Shown: positions 48,908 to 60,775 of the stretch, piece after piece
Numbering within the stretch: position 1 is the stretch's first letter
Layout of the letters: the number at the start of each line of letters is the position of its first letter
Assembly: GCA_030562195.1 (NCBI GenBank)
Contig: CM060199.1
Span: forward strand, 9,878,338-9,942,337
Source: Nipponacmea schrenckii
Taxonomy: Eukaryota; Mollusca; Gastropoda; Lottiidae
Direction of reading: 5' to 3'
Length of the DNA: 64,000 nt
Notes under the pieces: model-generated
Seen by the model: only the letters and a program-made list of their open reading frames with translations
Database searches by the model: none
Told to the model about the DNA's origin: nothing
Made by a program: the position numbers and the translations under genes

Positions 48908-49874
48908 GTTTTTGTCTAAGGAATTTTGATAGCCTACGTTTACATTGATCATTGTTTGAAATATTCATATTTGGAAAAAAAGACGATTTTTAGAGCAGTT
49001 AGTTATATATTCGGGAAATACATTTGGTGCCAACAAGGCAGAAAATTGATTTGGTGATAAACGAGGGCGGTTTGACCGATGATGAGTGATATATTACCAT
49101 TCAATAAACATATTAAGATTGGCGATACACAATTAGATATCATTATTACCACCTCTTGATACAATTTTAGAGTTTTGACTAGTATAGAATTATTTTATTT
49201 TCATTTTAAGGTCGACTCGCGAACACGTGTGTGTTTGTAGTGATTAGTTTCTTCAATAAATCAAGCAGGACAAAGGCATGGAACCTATTTCAGGGTAGAA
49301 CAAGTGCAAAAGTGAAACATCGTGGCTTCTGGAAGAGGAGAGGGGGGGGGGGTGGCTATTGAGAGTGGCCGCTCTTTTTCTATTCCCTCATTTCCTAGTG
49401 TCGATAATCAGAACATACACCGCCTGTAGCAAACGCGGCATCGGATGATTGTCCCAATGTCTCAACCAAACGTCTAGACGCTTTTACTGAGTCAACCTCT
49501 CCGACTTGCATCGCTGACAGGGGAAGCCCAAAGAATCAAAAGCAGACGTGAATCTTTTACTGGTCGATTCACTCTTTTTTTCCATTAAAACACGTTATGT
49601 CACTGTGTACTCAATAATATAAATAAAATGTCACGAAGCCTCGAAACACATCAATCCTTTTGACGCGTGTCTGAAGACCAGAAAATGAAATTTTAAATGT
49701 CAAACAGGTATAGGCAGTAAACAAATTACACTTTATTTTCATAAAATATCAGTATTGAATTGAAGGGGCAGACTGTCCGTAATTTTCCAACAAAAGATAT
49801 ATTTTCTAATCATTACCACAGAGGATTAGATTTGATTTAGCCTCTATCATCCAGTCTCTCTTTTTTGTGCACAG

Positions 49875-49921
49875 ATCGTCGCAAGATTGCCAACACGTCG
49901 ACAGTAGAAGTCTGGGTGTAA
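49875..49921 (+). CDS. Candidate terminal exon paired with 48706-48907
   Basis: The acceptor CTCTTTTTTGTGCACAG is strong. Joined to the phase-1 end at 48907 it completes an Asp codon and reads DRRKIANTSTVEVWV, then stop. It is short and low in specificity; support is the phase agreement only. Confidence 0.28.
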
Positions 49922-51102
49922 GAGACACATACAAATATTTTTTTTCTAATTAAACGACAGAGGATCAAATTTGGGGATCGTGTCGACCTCAAAAAGCAGA
50001 ATAAAGAAATAATTTAAAAAGTTGACACTTATTATGATGGTAGAAAGGGATTAGGTGATCACGTGTCAGGTGGAAGTGATATAAAATCCGTGTAATCTGT
50101 TATGATATGTTTTTGAGAGTTAGTTCTGTTTACATTCAACCATATGTCCCTAGATATCTCAATTTCCCTCTTCTCTATATTGCACAATACTATAATGCCG
50201 CGCTTTCATTGTTCCTTCTCAATAGAACGTAAAACTCCGTTCATTTAATTTCATTGTCGCTTTCTCTTTGACCATTTGAGTCATCCTTTTCTAATCATTC
50301 TCGAATACACACTACGTGTATGTTGCTTTTAAAACACTTGCAGATATGACGATCTTACGGATCAAGATTGGGGTTATTTTTTCATCGAAGTCTCCTTTCT
50401 ATTGAAATTGGCTGAACTTGCAGTTGCTTCTAGAAGGCGAAATTCTCTATATACACGTAGTCCTTATACCCACCTCTCCACAAATACCACACTTCTTCAA
50501 ATAGTCTTTATACATTTTCAACATAAATTTTATACGTATTGGTCGAGGAACTAGATTCTGACAGAACGCTCAGTGATGTACCAACCTCGTCAAATTCGTA
50601 TGATTTAAGCTGAAAATATAAAAGATAAACATAAAAATTACGACGACACCTGGACCGAACGATGTTTTCCCGCTTACTCCTGAAGATATGACCTTATTTG
50701 TTAACCGAGGTCCAAACACTTGACCTTAAACAATATTGCTTTTGTTTTATTAAAAGCTATCTTTTGTTTTATTTTGAGTATGGCTTTATGAAAATGCCAG
50801 ATGGAAGTGGACAGCTGTCTCTTACTGATAAGAATTACATTTTTATCGAACTTCCAATATTTTGTTGCTTTAAATTAAGAGAGACATTTTTAATCCTAGA
50901 AAATAGGAATGATAAAACAACGTGTGAAAAGTTTTTTTTACATTGATAACTATTTTTTTAAGTGTGTAAAACCAGTGACCAGACTCGTTCTCGTGGCTAC
51001 AGTGGTGCAAAGGTGGGTATGGGGTGGCGGGTTATGGGGAAATGCCTCCTCTAAAAACAGAGGATTAACCGCTAAATTTCATTGACCTCCGGAAAAGGTT
51101 GT
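49922..51102. other. Intergenic, nothing recognised
   Basis: No supportable gene. The open frame at 50698-50946 is F/C-rich and random-looking. Confidence 0.4.
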
Positions 51103-51868
51103 CTCCCAAAACCCCTACATGCCATTTCCTCTACAACCCAGTTCCCCTACAATTAGTTAAATAAACAATAATTAATAATTAATAATGAACTCATCTATTG
51201 GAGTTTCTAATTTAGATCTATCATCTCTTATGATACTCAACACATCTTTACATGGATCAATATTTGTGTTAATGTATACATTTCAACTGCATAGAAAGTT
51301 ATTTTTCTTCAACAATATATCCTCTCTCAATAAAAAAAAGTGTCATTATAATTAATTAGGTATATTAATCTTTAATCATTTTTTTATATTTAATTCACTT
51401 TAGGTAATTATTTTTTGTTATTATAAGAATATTGATGCACTTTGTTGTACCATCAGAGAATAATGTATTGTACTAATAAACCATTTTTATTTCTCTTGTA
51501 CAGTAATAACAGACTCAACCAAGGTCCCCCTCACCGTCATCCCGACATCTATCGATTTGTGGAGGTAATAAGGAAGGTGGAGCAATCAGAACGAGCTAAA
51601 ATTTTGCAGCTCGACTTTGGAACAGCTCCAAAAATCAGGAAGAGAGTGTATAGAGAGGTGGAAAATGGTCTCTTTCGCCTGAAGGGCGAATTGAATGGAG
51701 AAGTTAAATCCCCAATCCAGTTTTATATTAACTGTATTTATCTCTATCTGTGTTCTTGGTTTGTTCCATTCTATGGAATAGGTAACAGGCTAGGAATCAG
51801 AAGTGCAATGGACCGTGAACTTTGTTGATTTAAGCTGTAGGTGAAATGGCATGTAGGGGTTTTGGGAG
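51103..51868 (+). mobile_element. Relic or deletion derivative of a MULE DNA transposon with inverted repeats
   Basis: Inverted arms at 51103-51135 and 51836-51868 match at 31 of 33 positions, including a perfect 26-base core (51103-51128 against 51843-51868). Between them lies a fragment of MULE-type transposase (51504-51720). The arms face each other across 700 bases, as expected for terminal or subterminal inverted repeats of an internally deleted element. Weaker similarity seems to continue outward (CCGGAAAA words on both sides), so the true ends may be further out. No target duplication could be fixed. Confidence 0.65.
51504..51720 (+). pseudogene. MULE transposase C-terminal fragment
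   Basis: After an acceptor-like CTCTTGTACAG, the frame reads NNRLNQGPPHRHPDIYRF, VEVIRKVEQSERAKILQLD, TAPKIRKRVY and ENGLFRLKGEL. This matches the family pattern at the end of MULE transposases: (T)NN..E.WH, then HP.I(W/Y)(K/R)F(I/V)E.(L/I)..EQ and a K(R/K)+Y helix. The E-x-WH part is missing between NN and HRHP, so there is an internal deletion; catalytic DDE residues would lie upstream and are absent. The first T before NN could be completed across the splice site, as expected if this was once an exon. Confidence 0.65.
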
Positions 51869-53538
51869 GTTACTCCGGAAAAAGAACCTGCCTCTCCGAA
51901 AAATCAGGTCTGGCTAAGTATCTGCCAATGATCTAACCTTACAGACTGTCCTGAAACTCACCAATATTCATTTTTAGTTAAAAATAGATTTAAGTAACAT
52001 GGAAAAAATATTTAATTTACAGAATTTAATTAATATTCTTACTCTTACTGAGGCACCGAAAACAAACAAATGTTATCTTCCTTTTTTATGTCGCTGAACT
52101 AGGAGTTTGTGTTACATTGTTTGTTGCAGTGTGGGTTATAAATCAACACAATACCGGTAGTCGTGGACGTTTGATGTATTGTGTGTTTACTCACAGATAA
52201 ATGATAAAAATATATCCAAGTGTTCAACCAACATTGAAGGTTTATTTTTGCTACTATACTTGAACTAATCATTCATAGCATTTTATCATTTCACACGATT
52301 TGTACACTGGATATTTTATTTGATTGGATTATGTCTGGTGAGCTCTTAACTGGAGCAAAATGACGACAAACTCTCCGTGAATCGAATCAATCCCTTAAAC
52401 ATCAAACTATATGTCTTAAATTCGATTTTATGTAAAGAGTTAAGCTTGGCTGAAGATGAACTATACTGTAGATATCGTGTAAAACAAGGCAGACTTAACC
52501 CTCCGGAAGTATTTGGTTGGACTGTTTGAAAACATATTTCACTACAATTGGAAAATAAATTGTCATTATGTATTAGGACACATTGTGGAATAGGTGATTG
52601 GGAGGGAAAAATCGTCCCTTATCTGATTACAATTCGTTGCAGTTGATTGTTTTCTTGAAATATTGCAGTTATATTTCATGAAGTATTGACATTCATGTTG
52701 TATTGACATTTACAATGATGTATTGACATTATATTATCGTCAATATTAATATTAAACATCATTAATAACAATTTATACTAAAGTCAATACATGTGCATGC
52801 AGTTGCTGGGATATTTTTTAATGCGCGTTTGACCTTGCCGTGACCTGAAAGGTGTTTTCTAATCAGTAAAAGGGTGATGAGTGTCTTTTTATTATGTTTA
52901 AATACGAGGTCAGTTCCTGTTTTACTGGACAAAAGAAATGTAGCAAGCACCTGCCCTTTTATCATAATGGTCAACAGAAAGTGATAGTGAAAGATTATCG
53001 TTGATAAATCTTAAAAAATGAATTTCAAAGGGAGATAAATATCAAAGTTCATTGCAAACAGTGTGAACATAAGAGCTTCATATTTGGCTATATATTATTG
53101 GTTGAATTAATTTAAAAATCAAATTTTTTACCCATTCTTTAATTGTTCTGAAAAAGTCTTCCTTGCTGCATTTCTCAATATGTATGACCTCATTAAACCT
53201 AAGGACAATATCATTACCGTATGACCTATGTAAAATAAAGAGATTATTATTATATAGGGCATAGTGACATGTTATGTTTTAGTTAAAGTCAGGATAGAGC
53301 CAACTATGTATGATATGGAAAACAATTCTTTATCTATAACATGGCACATTAGAGACTATGCAGAATATGTCAAAATTGTGACAGCGGCGATCATATACGA
53401 TGCAGATGTACACGAATCCGCTGTTATTGTGATTGTAAAGAATGGTATTTTTTTAGCCCCATGAAAAAAATTGTTTATCTGCTTTGCTAGTGTCGTGGTC
53501 AATTAACATATGTAAATACATACAGATTGTGTCCACTA
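51869..53538. other. Intergenic, nothing recognised
   Basis: AT-rich; the minus-strand frame 52762-52974 and plus frame 53264-53464 are unsupported. Confidence 0.4.
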
Positions 53539-53585
53539 TTAGCCGGTGGTCAATTGACCAAGGAAATTAGGGGTTCGATACCCGT
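53539..53585 (+). repeat. tRNA-like A and B boxes, possible SINE head
   Basis: TTAGCCGGTGG (53539-53549) resembles a Pol III A box and GGTTCGATACC (53572-53582) is a good B box. They are too close for a complete tRNA, and no cloverleaf can be closed, so this is a decayed SINE or tRNA pseudogene, not a tRNA gene. Confidence 0.35.
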
Positions 53586-54680
53586 TGTGTACTTGAATTA
53601 TCACAGTGGTTTGTTGAAAATAATGGACTGAAATTCAATTAAACCACAACAGCGGGCTAAACTGCGACACAGTTAAAGAGGCGATCACTTGTTTTGTAAG
53701 AAAATCCTTTTTAAGGATCTTTCGGGTCTCCCTCAATCGAATACCCGATTCCATTCCTAATTGTATTTGTCAACCCGTATCACATTTAGATGGAAAAGGC
53801 AACATTCGAAATAATATTTGACTATAATAAAATTCCGTACAAGCAAGACAATTTCCTTATTCAAAATATCATGCAAAATATGATCAAAATCGAGAGAAAA
53901 CGTAAAATACAGTATTGAAGGAAACCCCTTCAACGATAACTCTCTTTTAAAACCCCTTTTTATGTGCAATTTCCAGAAACTTTTTATTTTGTGAAAAACT
54001 CAAACAGATTTGAATAGAGTTAGTCTCTTTAATTGCATTATTAGCTGAGCCTAAGGGGGCCAATGTGAATTCAATGAAACCAATATGTGTCATATTTGAA
54101 TATAATATTATAAACATGACTAGTATAGACGCTTCCTTTTATATTCCGAGCCTGTCAACTAATAAATAATAATAATTATATACATTGATATACGCTGACA
54201 CTATTGTTTGGATAGGTATAAAATATATTATCTCTGCTAAACCAATTTTCAAGGAAATTAACTTTTGATTGAGTATGTATCAAGTTTACATGTTGTTATG
54301 ATTGACTTCCGTTTTTATTTATGTTTAAAGTCCATCCATTTTCCATGCGACGAATTTGATATTTATTACTTTACTGTCAAAATACTAAATCAATCTTGAA
54401 TACATATTAAAAATTGTAACAATTTCGAAACTTCGAAGAAAGGCTTTTCAGGATGATTACATTATGCATTAGCCCTGGTCCATAACATTTGTCGCTTTGT
54501 AAATTCAGGAAAATTATGTAGACTTTGAGACTTGAATCAAGTTCTATATGAGATGATATACCAAATATGCGTTCGATTAAACCAACATGCAACGAGTATA
54601 TTTAGCAAACATGGACTCCAACAAGTTCTATTGATAATATATAAGATTCATAGAACGTGGTCCACGAACTCAATTACCAA

Positions 54681-54682
<2 letters not shown>
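53586..54682. other. Intergenic, nothing recognised
   Basis: The first 120 bases may be the body of the SINE-like element; the rest is AT-rich without features. Confidence 0.4.

Positions 54683-54715
<33 letters not shown>
54683..54715. repeat. (TAA)n microsatellite, tail of the LINE
   Basis: About ten TAA units directly abut the LINE 3' end, so it is the element's own tail. Confidence 0.9.
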
Positions 54716-54880
54716 CACTTTATTCGGGTAAGAAATTAGGCCGGGGAACCTCTCTTGCATTTCGCCCAACATATATACATACAAACAAAATCAATCAACA
54801 ACAAATATACAGGCAATATAAAATTGATAATAAAAGAAACATGTTGTAACTGTTAATAGTAGATGTATATACAAATATAA

Positions 54881-55950
54881 TCAAAATTTCTTAATATTTG
54901 ATTTGGAAATGTAAGCTGATATATTTTTGTAAAACAATATGGGATTGTTGTTTAAAATTTTGAGATTGGCAGGTAGACTATTCCACAGGCTTGATCCCTT
55001 AAAACTTAAGCTACATTTGGTAAGGGAAAGTCGTGGCTTGGGAAGTTTTAGTCTTTTATTGATATTAGTGTAAGGAGTAGTATGGAATTGAAATATTTTA
55101 GACAGATATGTGGGGCACTGATTATTCAATATTTTATAGATATATTTTAAGGAATTTAGTTTATGTCTCGAGAAGATATCTACTATATTGAGTTTAGACA
55201 ATGTTTTTAAGACGACACTTTTATTAGTGCATATTCCTATAATTAATTTAGATGCAATTTTAAATAGTTTGTTGATAATATTAGCTGATTTAGAATCGAA
55301 TTTATCCCAGATTGGACTACAATAATCAAATATAGGTTGAATATAGACTTTATAAAATACAGAACGATGAGATTGAGATAGGAAGCCTTTAATTTTTCTC
55401 AATTGGTAAAGTTTAGTGCTTATAACTTTTTTAATATGTTGTATGTGATCTTTCCAGTCCATATTATTGTTAAATACAACACCTAAAAGTTTAAATTTTG
55501 AGACATTTTCAATTGTAGCACTGTTAACAGAAATATTTAGTTTATCGATATTCATACGAGCTCTTCTTTGTTTAGTGGTTATAAGCATACATTTTGATTT
55601 GTTTTCATTAATTATCATTGAATTATTCGCACACCACTTGACTATTTCGTTTGTATCATGTTGAAGATTTGTTTGAAGTTGAGATACAGAGGAATTACTA
55701 GAATAGACAGTCGTATCATCAGCGAATAAGTCACAATGACATTTCAAGTTAAGTGGGAGATCATTTATGAAAATATTGAAAAGAATAGGTCCTAAAATGG
55801 ATCCCTGAGGAATTCCATCGGATATCATACACTGTGGAGATAATGTACCATTAACATAACACCTCTGTTGCCTATTATTTAAGTATGAGGAAAGAAGTTT
55901 TATAAAATTTCCAGTCAGTTTATAACTCTTAAGTTTTTCTAATAATATAG
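54881..55950 (-). pseudogene. LINE reverse transcriptase C-terminal half, frame intact
   Basis: From about 55950 the frame reads ILLEKLKSYKLTGNFIKLL, then SDGIPQGSILGPILFNIFIN (the RT motif with GxPQGS) and LFADDTTVYSS with both catalytic Asp residues, followed by NENKSKCM, LLGVVFNNNMDWKDHI, YIQPIFDYCSPIWD and the thumb region, ending with a normal stop at 54881. There is no stop or frameshift over about 355 codons, which implies a fairly recent insertion. The endonuclease and the first part of RT, with the first catalytic Asp region, are absent because of 5' truncation. A Met at 55828 is simply internal. Confidence 0.9.
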
Positions 55951-55955
55951 TTACG

Positions 55956-58900
55956 ACAACAAGTTCCGAAAGCCTGTTTACAAAACTTAAACGTTCACGA
56001 GCTCACATACTAAACATGTAACAAGAAATTTGAATTTGCACCACCACATGAATCCAAGAAAAGTAAATAAACGAGAAAAATGCTGATGTCAACTTTATGA
56101 AGTTGTCAGTAATCCAAAAAGTGTTGACAGTTACCCCTCTCGTGTTACTGTTTCCCATCGACCTGGTCCCCTCTTAATATTCTCATCACCGCCTTCCTTC
56201 CTCTCATTGCCACTCACCTGTCCCAACGGGTTACACGGGTGACCCTTAAAACCGATTAAGTTAACGGCAGTATCAAGGTCTATAATATATGATACGTTTA
56301 GAAAAAGACACGAAAAAGATTAAGTATATTAAAAGAAACAATATTTGAAACCATAATGACTTTGGATATTCATTGTTGAAGAGGGCTAAATGGCCTTGAA
56401 ATTGTCGTAAATGGTGATTTCTTTGACAAGGTCACGTTGAGCTATTTAAGGTCAAGAAATGACTACTATTCTATGATATTCGTATTCGTCAAAATCTTTT
56501 CTGTAATGGAGATACGCATTATAAGAGGTTTCAAATATTTTTGTTTATTCAGGTTCCTGTCATAAAATGGTGGTACCGATGGTGATACCGAAGAGTAGTT
56601 CCCATTTATCCACCCCAACGTTTAATCGTAGAGAAATATTTTGACAATTTCATACGTAGTTGGTAAACTGTGCACATAAACGGTAACAAAGATTTTTGAT
56701 GAGAAAAAGGTGACTGTGGTTCATTTCACTGTGATGAATCCAGGAACGCCTCGTACCTTTGATTGCTGTGGAGGATCTACCTAATTAACAGTAATTTGGA
56801 TTTTAATGAGCAGTGCCAAACACTAACAGAGAATCAGATGGGCCCAAAATATGAAAAAGGTTAAATTCAGCATGTGTGCTTCAGCAACACCCATAATCGG
56901 TTAATTGCTGAGCTCTTATCTAATTAGCGTAGATCTTTACATCTTGATTTTAAAATTCCAATAAGTTTTAATAGGCGAATTTCACACCAGTTTCATTTGG
57001 CCAAGAAAAGAATAAGTAAGAACATTATACTAGTTAGAGGTAAAGTGAGGTACGCCCCAAGAGACTTAAGAACGCCAGTGAGTAGTGATTTAAGGGGATA
57101 ACAAAGGGCTGAAGGACGTAGGGGAAACTTGGTGACAAAAGATAGATGTTAATTAGGGTTCACGATACCCTTGTTGTTCAGCGAGGGGTCGAGCCCCTAT
57201 CCTTCTCACTATATCTACCCCAGTCGAAAGAAATTTGTAATTGATGTTTTGGGTATATCATTATCTAGCGTATTGTATTCATGTTTACAAATTGTTCGTG
57301 AAAAGACATCTAGATATACAATTTCTGATATCTCGGGCGTTAAAGTTGCAGTAGCTTCATCTCTGTTTCCTTTATCATTAGATTCAGTTTTCCAGAATAG
57401 CTGTCAGTAATTCTCAAATATTTGAACTTTAATTTGTTACAAATGGAAGCATGGTGGTATTTTAGATTAACCCATTTTTGTTCTCATATACACTATGAAA
57501 AGTTTATACCTAAATTGTTTGGTACCTGATACCCAAACACATTAATGGCTTTAAAATGATGCAATACGTGTGTTACATGTTACATAAAAAACATTCCCAT
57601 AGTGCACATTTTGTTTGACAAAAATTTGAATAAATCTGAGAAAAATGTAAAATTATGCTTCTCACCGTGTCAGAAAAAAAACCTCATGGTATGTTATCAC
57701 AGAGGTCATCTGATCCCGACTATCTTTTTATACCACATGAAATCTTGATGACACTTCACTGTGCTAATGACTCTAGCAGAACAATAAAATAAAATCACAA
57801 TACTTTTCATTTTTTGACACGCTTTGACAGATGCCTGCAGTTCAAAAAATTAAATACTAATTTAAGATTGTAATCGAAATGGTCAGCATGAACTGGGACA
57901 GTGGAAAGTGCCATTTGCCTTGGACAAAATTGTCCAAATTGATATAAAAAATGTAATCCAATGACATTTGAGTTTAAATTTCTGGATGAGAAGACTTACC
58001 TTCATTTTACACAATTAAGAGTAGCCTACTATACTGGAGCACAATCAATAAAGCTGAAAATATTTCCATCAAGGGCACTTTTGGTGCGTTTGGGATACCT
58101 CACCAACCTATATCAAAATCTAATTCAATTACCAACAAAAAATATTCCAATAGTCATTATGAAAAGACAAATGTTGGACTATACTATTCTAATCCTCTTA
58201 GACTAATTCTGAATACCCTGCGCTTCGGGCAGGGTCATCTTGTTGACCCTACAAATTACTGACCTTTCGCCATCTTTAAATCTCTTGAATCACGCGCCAT
58301 AGCATGAGTTTTTTGGATGAGGATCTTATCGAGACGATCTGTCTTTAGGCATTTTTTGAGTATTATATTTCATGCCATGGTTTTGAAAGGGTTCAGCTTG
58401 TTGTAAACTATGTAGGTAGACGGTCTTTGTTGTGGCTCATTTGAATAATAAAAAAGGAATCGTTGACTGGTTGTCCATCAATTTGATGTTTTTTATGCTT
58501 GAAATGTAGCAAAATTTTGTTTAGCAAAATTTTAAACGGCCACTAAACTGAATGGTGTAAATTGTCATACTTTACTGAGCTGGAACGACGGAGCACCTAA
58601 ATATTTGGAGCTGTCGAGAAGGTAACATCATAAAGTGTGCAATCATGGAAAATGAAATATAGCATTCTTATGTTCTACTGGAAGTTCAAATTGAATGCAA
58701 CTTGATGCTACCATACTTTTTTGATAAATCTATTTACAATTCCCTTAATTTTTACAGACAATTCAGTTTTAACATTCTAGCGTGCAAGAAATTTGTTGAA
58801 TGTCAAAAAGTTTCGAATGTTTGCTAAATCAAATTAAAGAATATAATACTCAACACACGACAGAACCCAGTAGTACCTCTGACGAAATCTGATGCGTCAT

Positions 58901-59408
58901 ATATTTTCAGGGCCTGCTTCGACCAAAGGTTTTATTTGGTCTGACTTATAAAACCGAAACAACTTACCTTATACCTTATTGTATTCCAACCGAGATCCTA
59001 TCGCACTGATATATTTAAATTCTACCTATAATGTCTATTAACACCTGGCTAACAGCTTATATAATATAACAATATGTCAGAGCAATCTAACTTTTACTTA
59101 ACTTGATCTGATTTCTAGAAAGTTTAAAGGTAGGTCAAATAATAATGCTTGATAAACTACTTCCATACTTAACAATAATCCGAATAAAACAACTGCAACA
59201 TGCCTTTATACTAAAACTGATTATAAGTTGCTTGACAATTTTGCGTTATATAAATTGTTATTGGATTACGCATCAAATATTTTGATTACGCCGAGAACAA
59301 TGGTGAAAGTTAAGATCTATATTTGCTCATTGTTTTCCTACCCAGAATTCCAATTGATTATATACTCCAGTGTGATAATAGATATATTCTACAGTGGGAA
59401 TAGAAACC
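55956..59408. other. Intergenic, no gene recognised
   Basis: About 3.5 kb. Open frames at 57171-57410 and 57961-58206 have no recognisable motifs. A perfect hairpin ACCCTGC-7nt-GCAGGGT is at 58215-58235, in a sequence (about 57900-58300) that has the feel of a repeat, but no second copy is in the window. Confidence 0.4.
58215..58235. other. Perfect 7-bp hairpin
   Basis: ACCCTGC pairs with GCAGGGT across the loop GCTTCGG. It stands out in AT-rich DNA and could be the 3' hairpin of a SINE or LINE. Confidence 0.5.
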
Positions 59409-59751
59409 TTAATACGGGGTCTTAGAATGGACAAATAAGATCTCTTGAATGGTCAATATTTTAATATATTCTGGTTCGGAAAGTAACAGAATCCCTGTAA
59501 TACTGGAAAACTCAAAGAACTAAGATGAAAATGAAAAACGCTTAATCAATGTATTAATCTTTTTGTCAAAATTCAGTTATATTTTTTCAAGTGAATTCTT
59601 TATAAATTATTATTTTTTTTTTATTTATCGGATTTTATAAGTATTCTGTTATGTTATAACAGCAGGTATATCAACTGAGGAATATAATATCCTCCTCTTA
59701 TTGACCAAGTTTAAAATTTCATGTTCATTCTAAGACGCAGTATTCCTTTAA
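59409..59751 (+). mobile_element. MITE family A, copy 3
   Basis: TTAA at 59409-59412 and 59748-59751 flank a 335-base element. The left end reads TACGGGGTCTTAGAATGGAC; the right end, read in reverse, is AGGAATACTGCGTCTTAGAA. Its interior matches copy 1 at the right (CTCTTATTGACCAAGTTT) and copy 2 reversed at the left. It is non-coding. The left terminus has lost a few bases. Confidence 0.8.
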
Positions 59752-60132
59752 GATTCTTTAAAGCAACTGAAATACATGGATAGTACTAAAACACACTGGT
59801 GTAAAAATGGCCCTGAATTTAACTGCAAAGAGGTTGAAAGATCAAAAATACTGTATAGTAACAAAATAGTATGCCTAATCATTTATTACTTCGAATTACG
59901 GTGTTCTTAATAAGTTCAATTTCGTCTTCGTCGAGTACTAACGATTTTTATACATGCATTAAGTGTGTCTTGCTGATAAACAATAAAAAAATCTTTACTT
60001 ATAGAAATAGCAAGAGTTATAGGAACTGCTTAAGATACAACAAAATATATACCCTTTTCATTTCAACGCCATTTTATAATATGCAAACATTTGGAGTTGA
60101 CTTTACGCAATGTTTTTAACGTGGTCGTAAAA
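59752..60132. other. Intergenic, nothing recognised
   Basis: The open frame at 59871-60119 is AT-driven and ends at the border of the minisatellite. Confidence 0.4.
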
Positions 60133-60775
60133 CCTCCTGCTTTGAAGCTCTAATCTGTAAGTTATAAGGTTCTACCTTCTGGTTTAAAGTTCTTCTCTGT
60201 AAGTTATAAAGTTCTACCTTCTGGTTTAAAGTTTCGGTTTGTAAGTTATAAAGTTCTACTTTCTGGTTTAAAGTTCCGGTTTGTAAGTTATAAAGTTCTA
60301 CCTTCTGGTTTAAAGTTCCGGTTTGTAAGTTATAAAGTTTTAGCTTCTGGTTTAAAGTTCCAGTTTGTAAATTATAAATATTTCCTGGCTTGAAGTTCCG
60401 GTTTGTTAGTTAGAAAGTTCTACCTTCTGGTTTAAAGTTCTAAATTGTAAGTTATAAAGTTTTAGCTTCTGGTTTTAAGCTCACGTTTTTAAGTTAAAAA
60501 GTTCTACCTTCTGGTTTAAAGTTCTAGTTTGTAAGTTATAAAGTTTTAGCTTCTGGTTAAATGCCTAGTTTGTAAGTTATAAAGTTCTACCTTCTGGTTA
60601 AAAGCTCTGTTGTAAGTTATAAAGTTTTAGCTTCTAGTTGAAAGTTCTACTTTGTAAGTAATACAATTATAGCTTCTGGTTTAAAGTTCTAAATTGTAAG
60701 TTATAAAATTTTAGCTTCTAGTTTATAGTTCTGTTTTGTAAGTTATAAAGTTCTTTCTTTGTGTTGATAGTTCTA
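60133..60775. repeat. 42-bp minisatellite, about 15 copies
   Basis: The unit is two similar 21-base halves: TTTAAAGTTC(C)GGTTTG and AAGTTATAAAGTTCTACC, each with a (T/A)AAAGTT(C/T)T core. Copies are moderately diverged, with indels near 60370-60400 and 60540-60610. Every unit contains TTGTAAGTTATAAAG or a close variant. Confidence 0.92.

Larger units (their letters stand above)
54683..55955 (-). mobile_element. 5'-truncated LINE on the minus strand ending in an (ATT)n tail
   Basis: Read on the minus strand, the element begins inside the RT domain near 55955, runs through a long ORF2 end, has AATAAA (plus-strand TTTATT at 54719-54724) and finishes in a run of ATT triplets (54683-54715). A microsatellite-like 3' tail instead of poly(A) distinguishes it from the LINE at 44.2 kb, so the two are different families. 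Confidence 0.88.

Noticed and set aside
57140..57200. tRNA-like B-box (GGGGTCGAGCCCC at 57185)
   Set aside because: The T-arm palindrome is good, but no A box, anticodon arm or acceptor stem can be fitted upstream.
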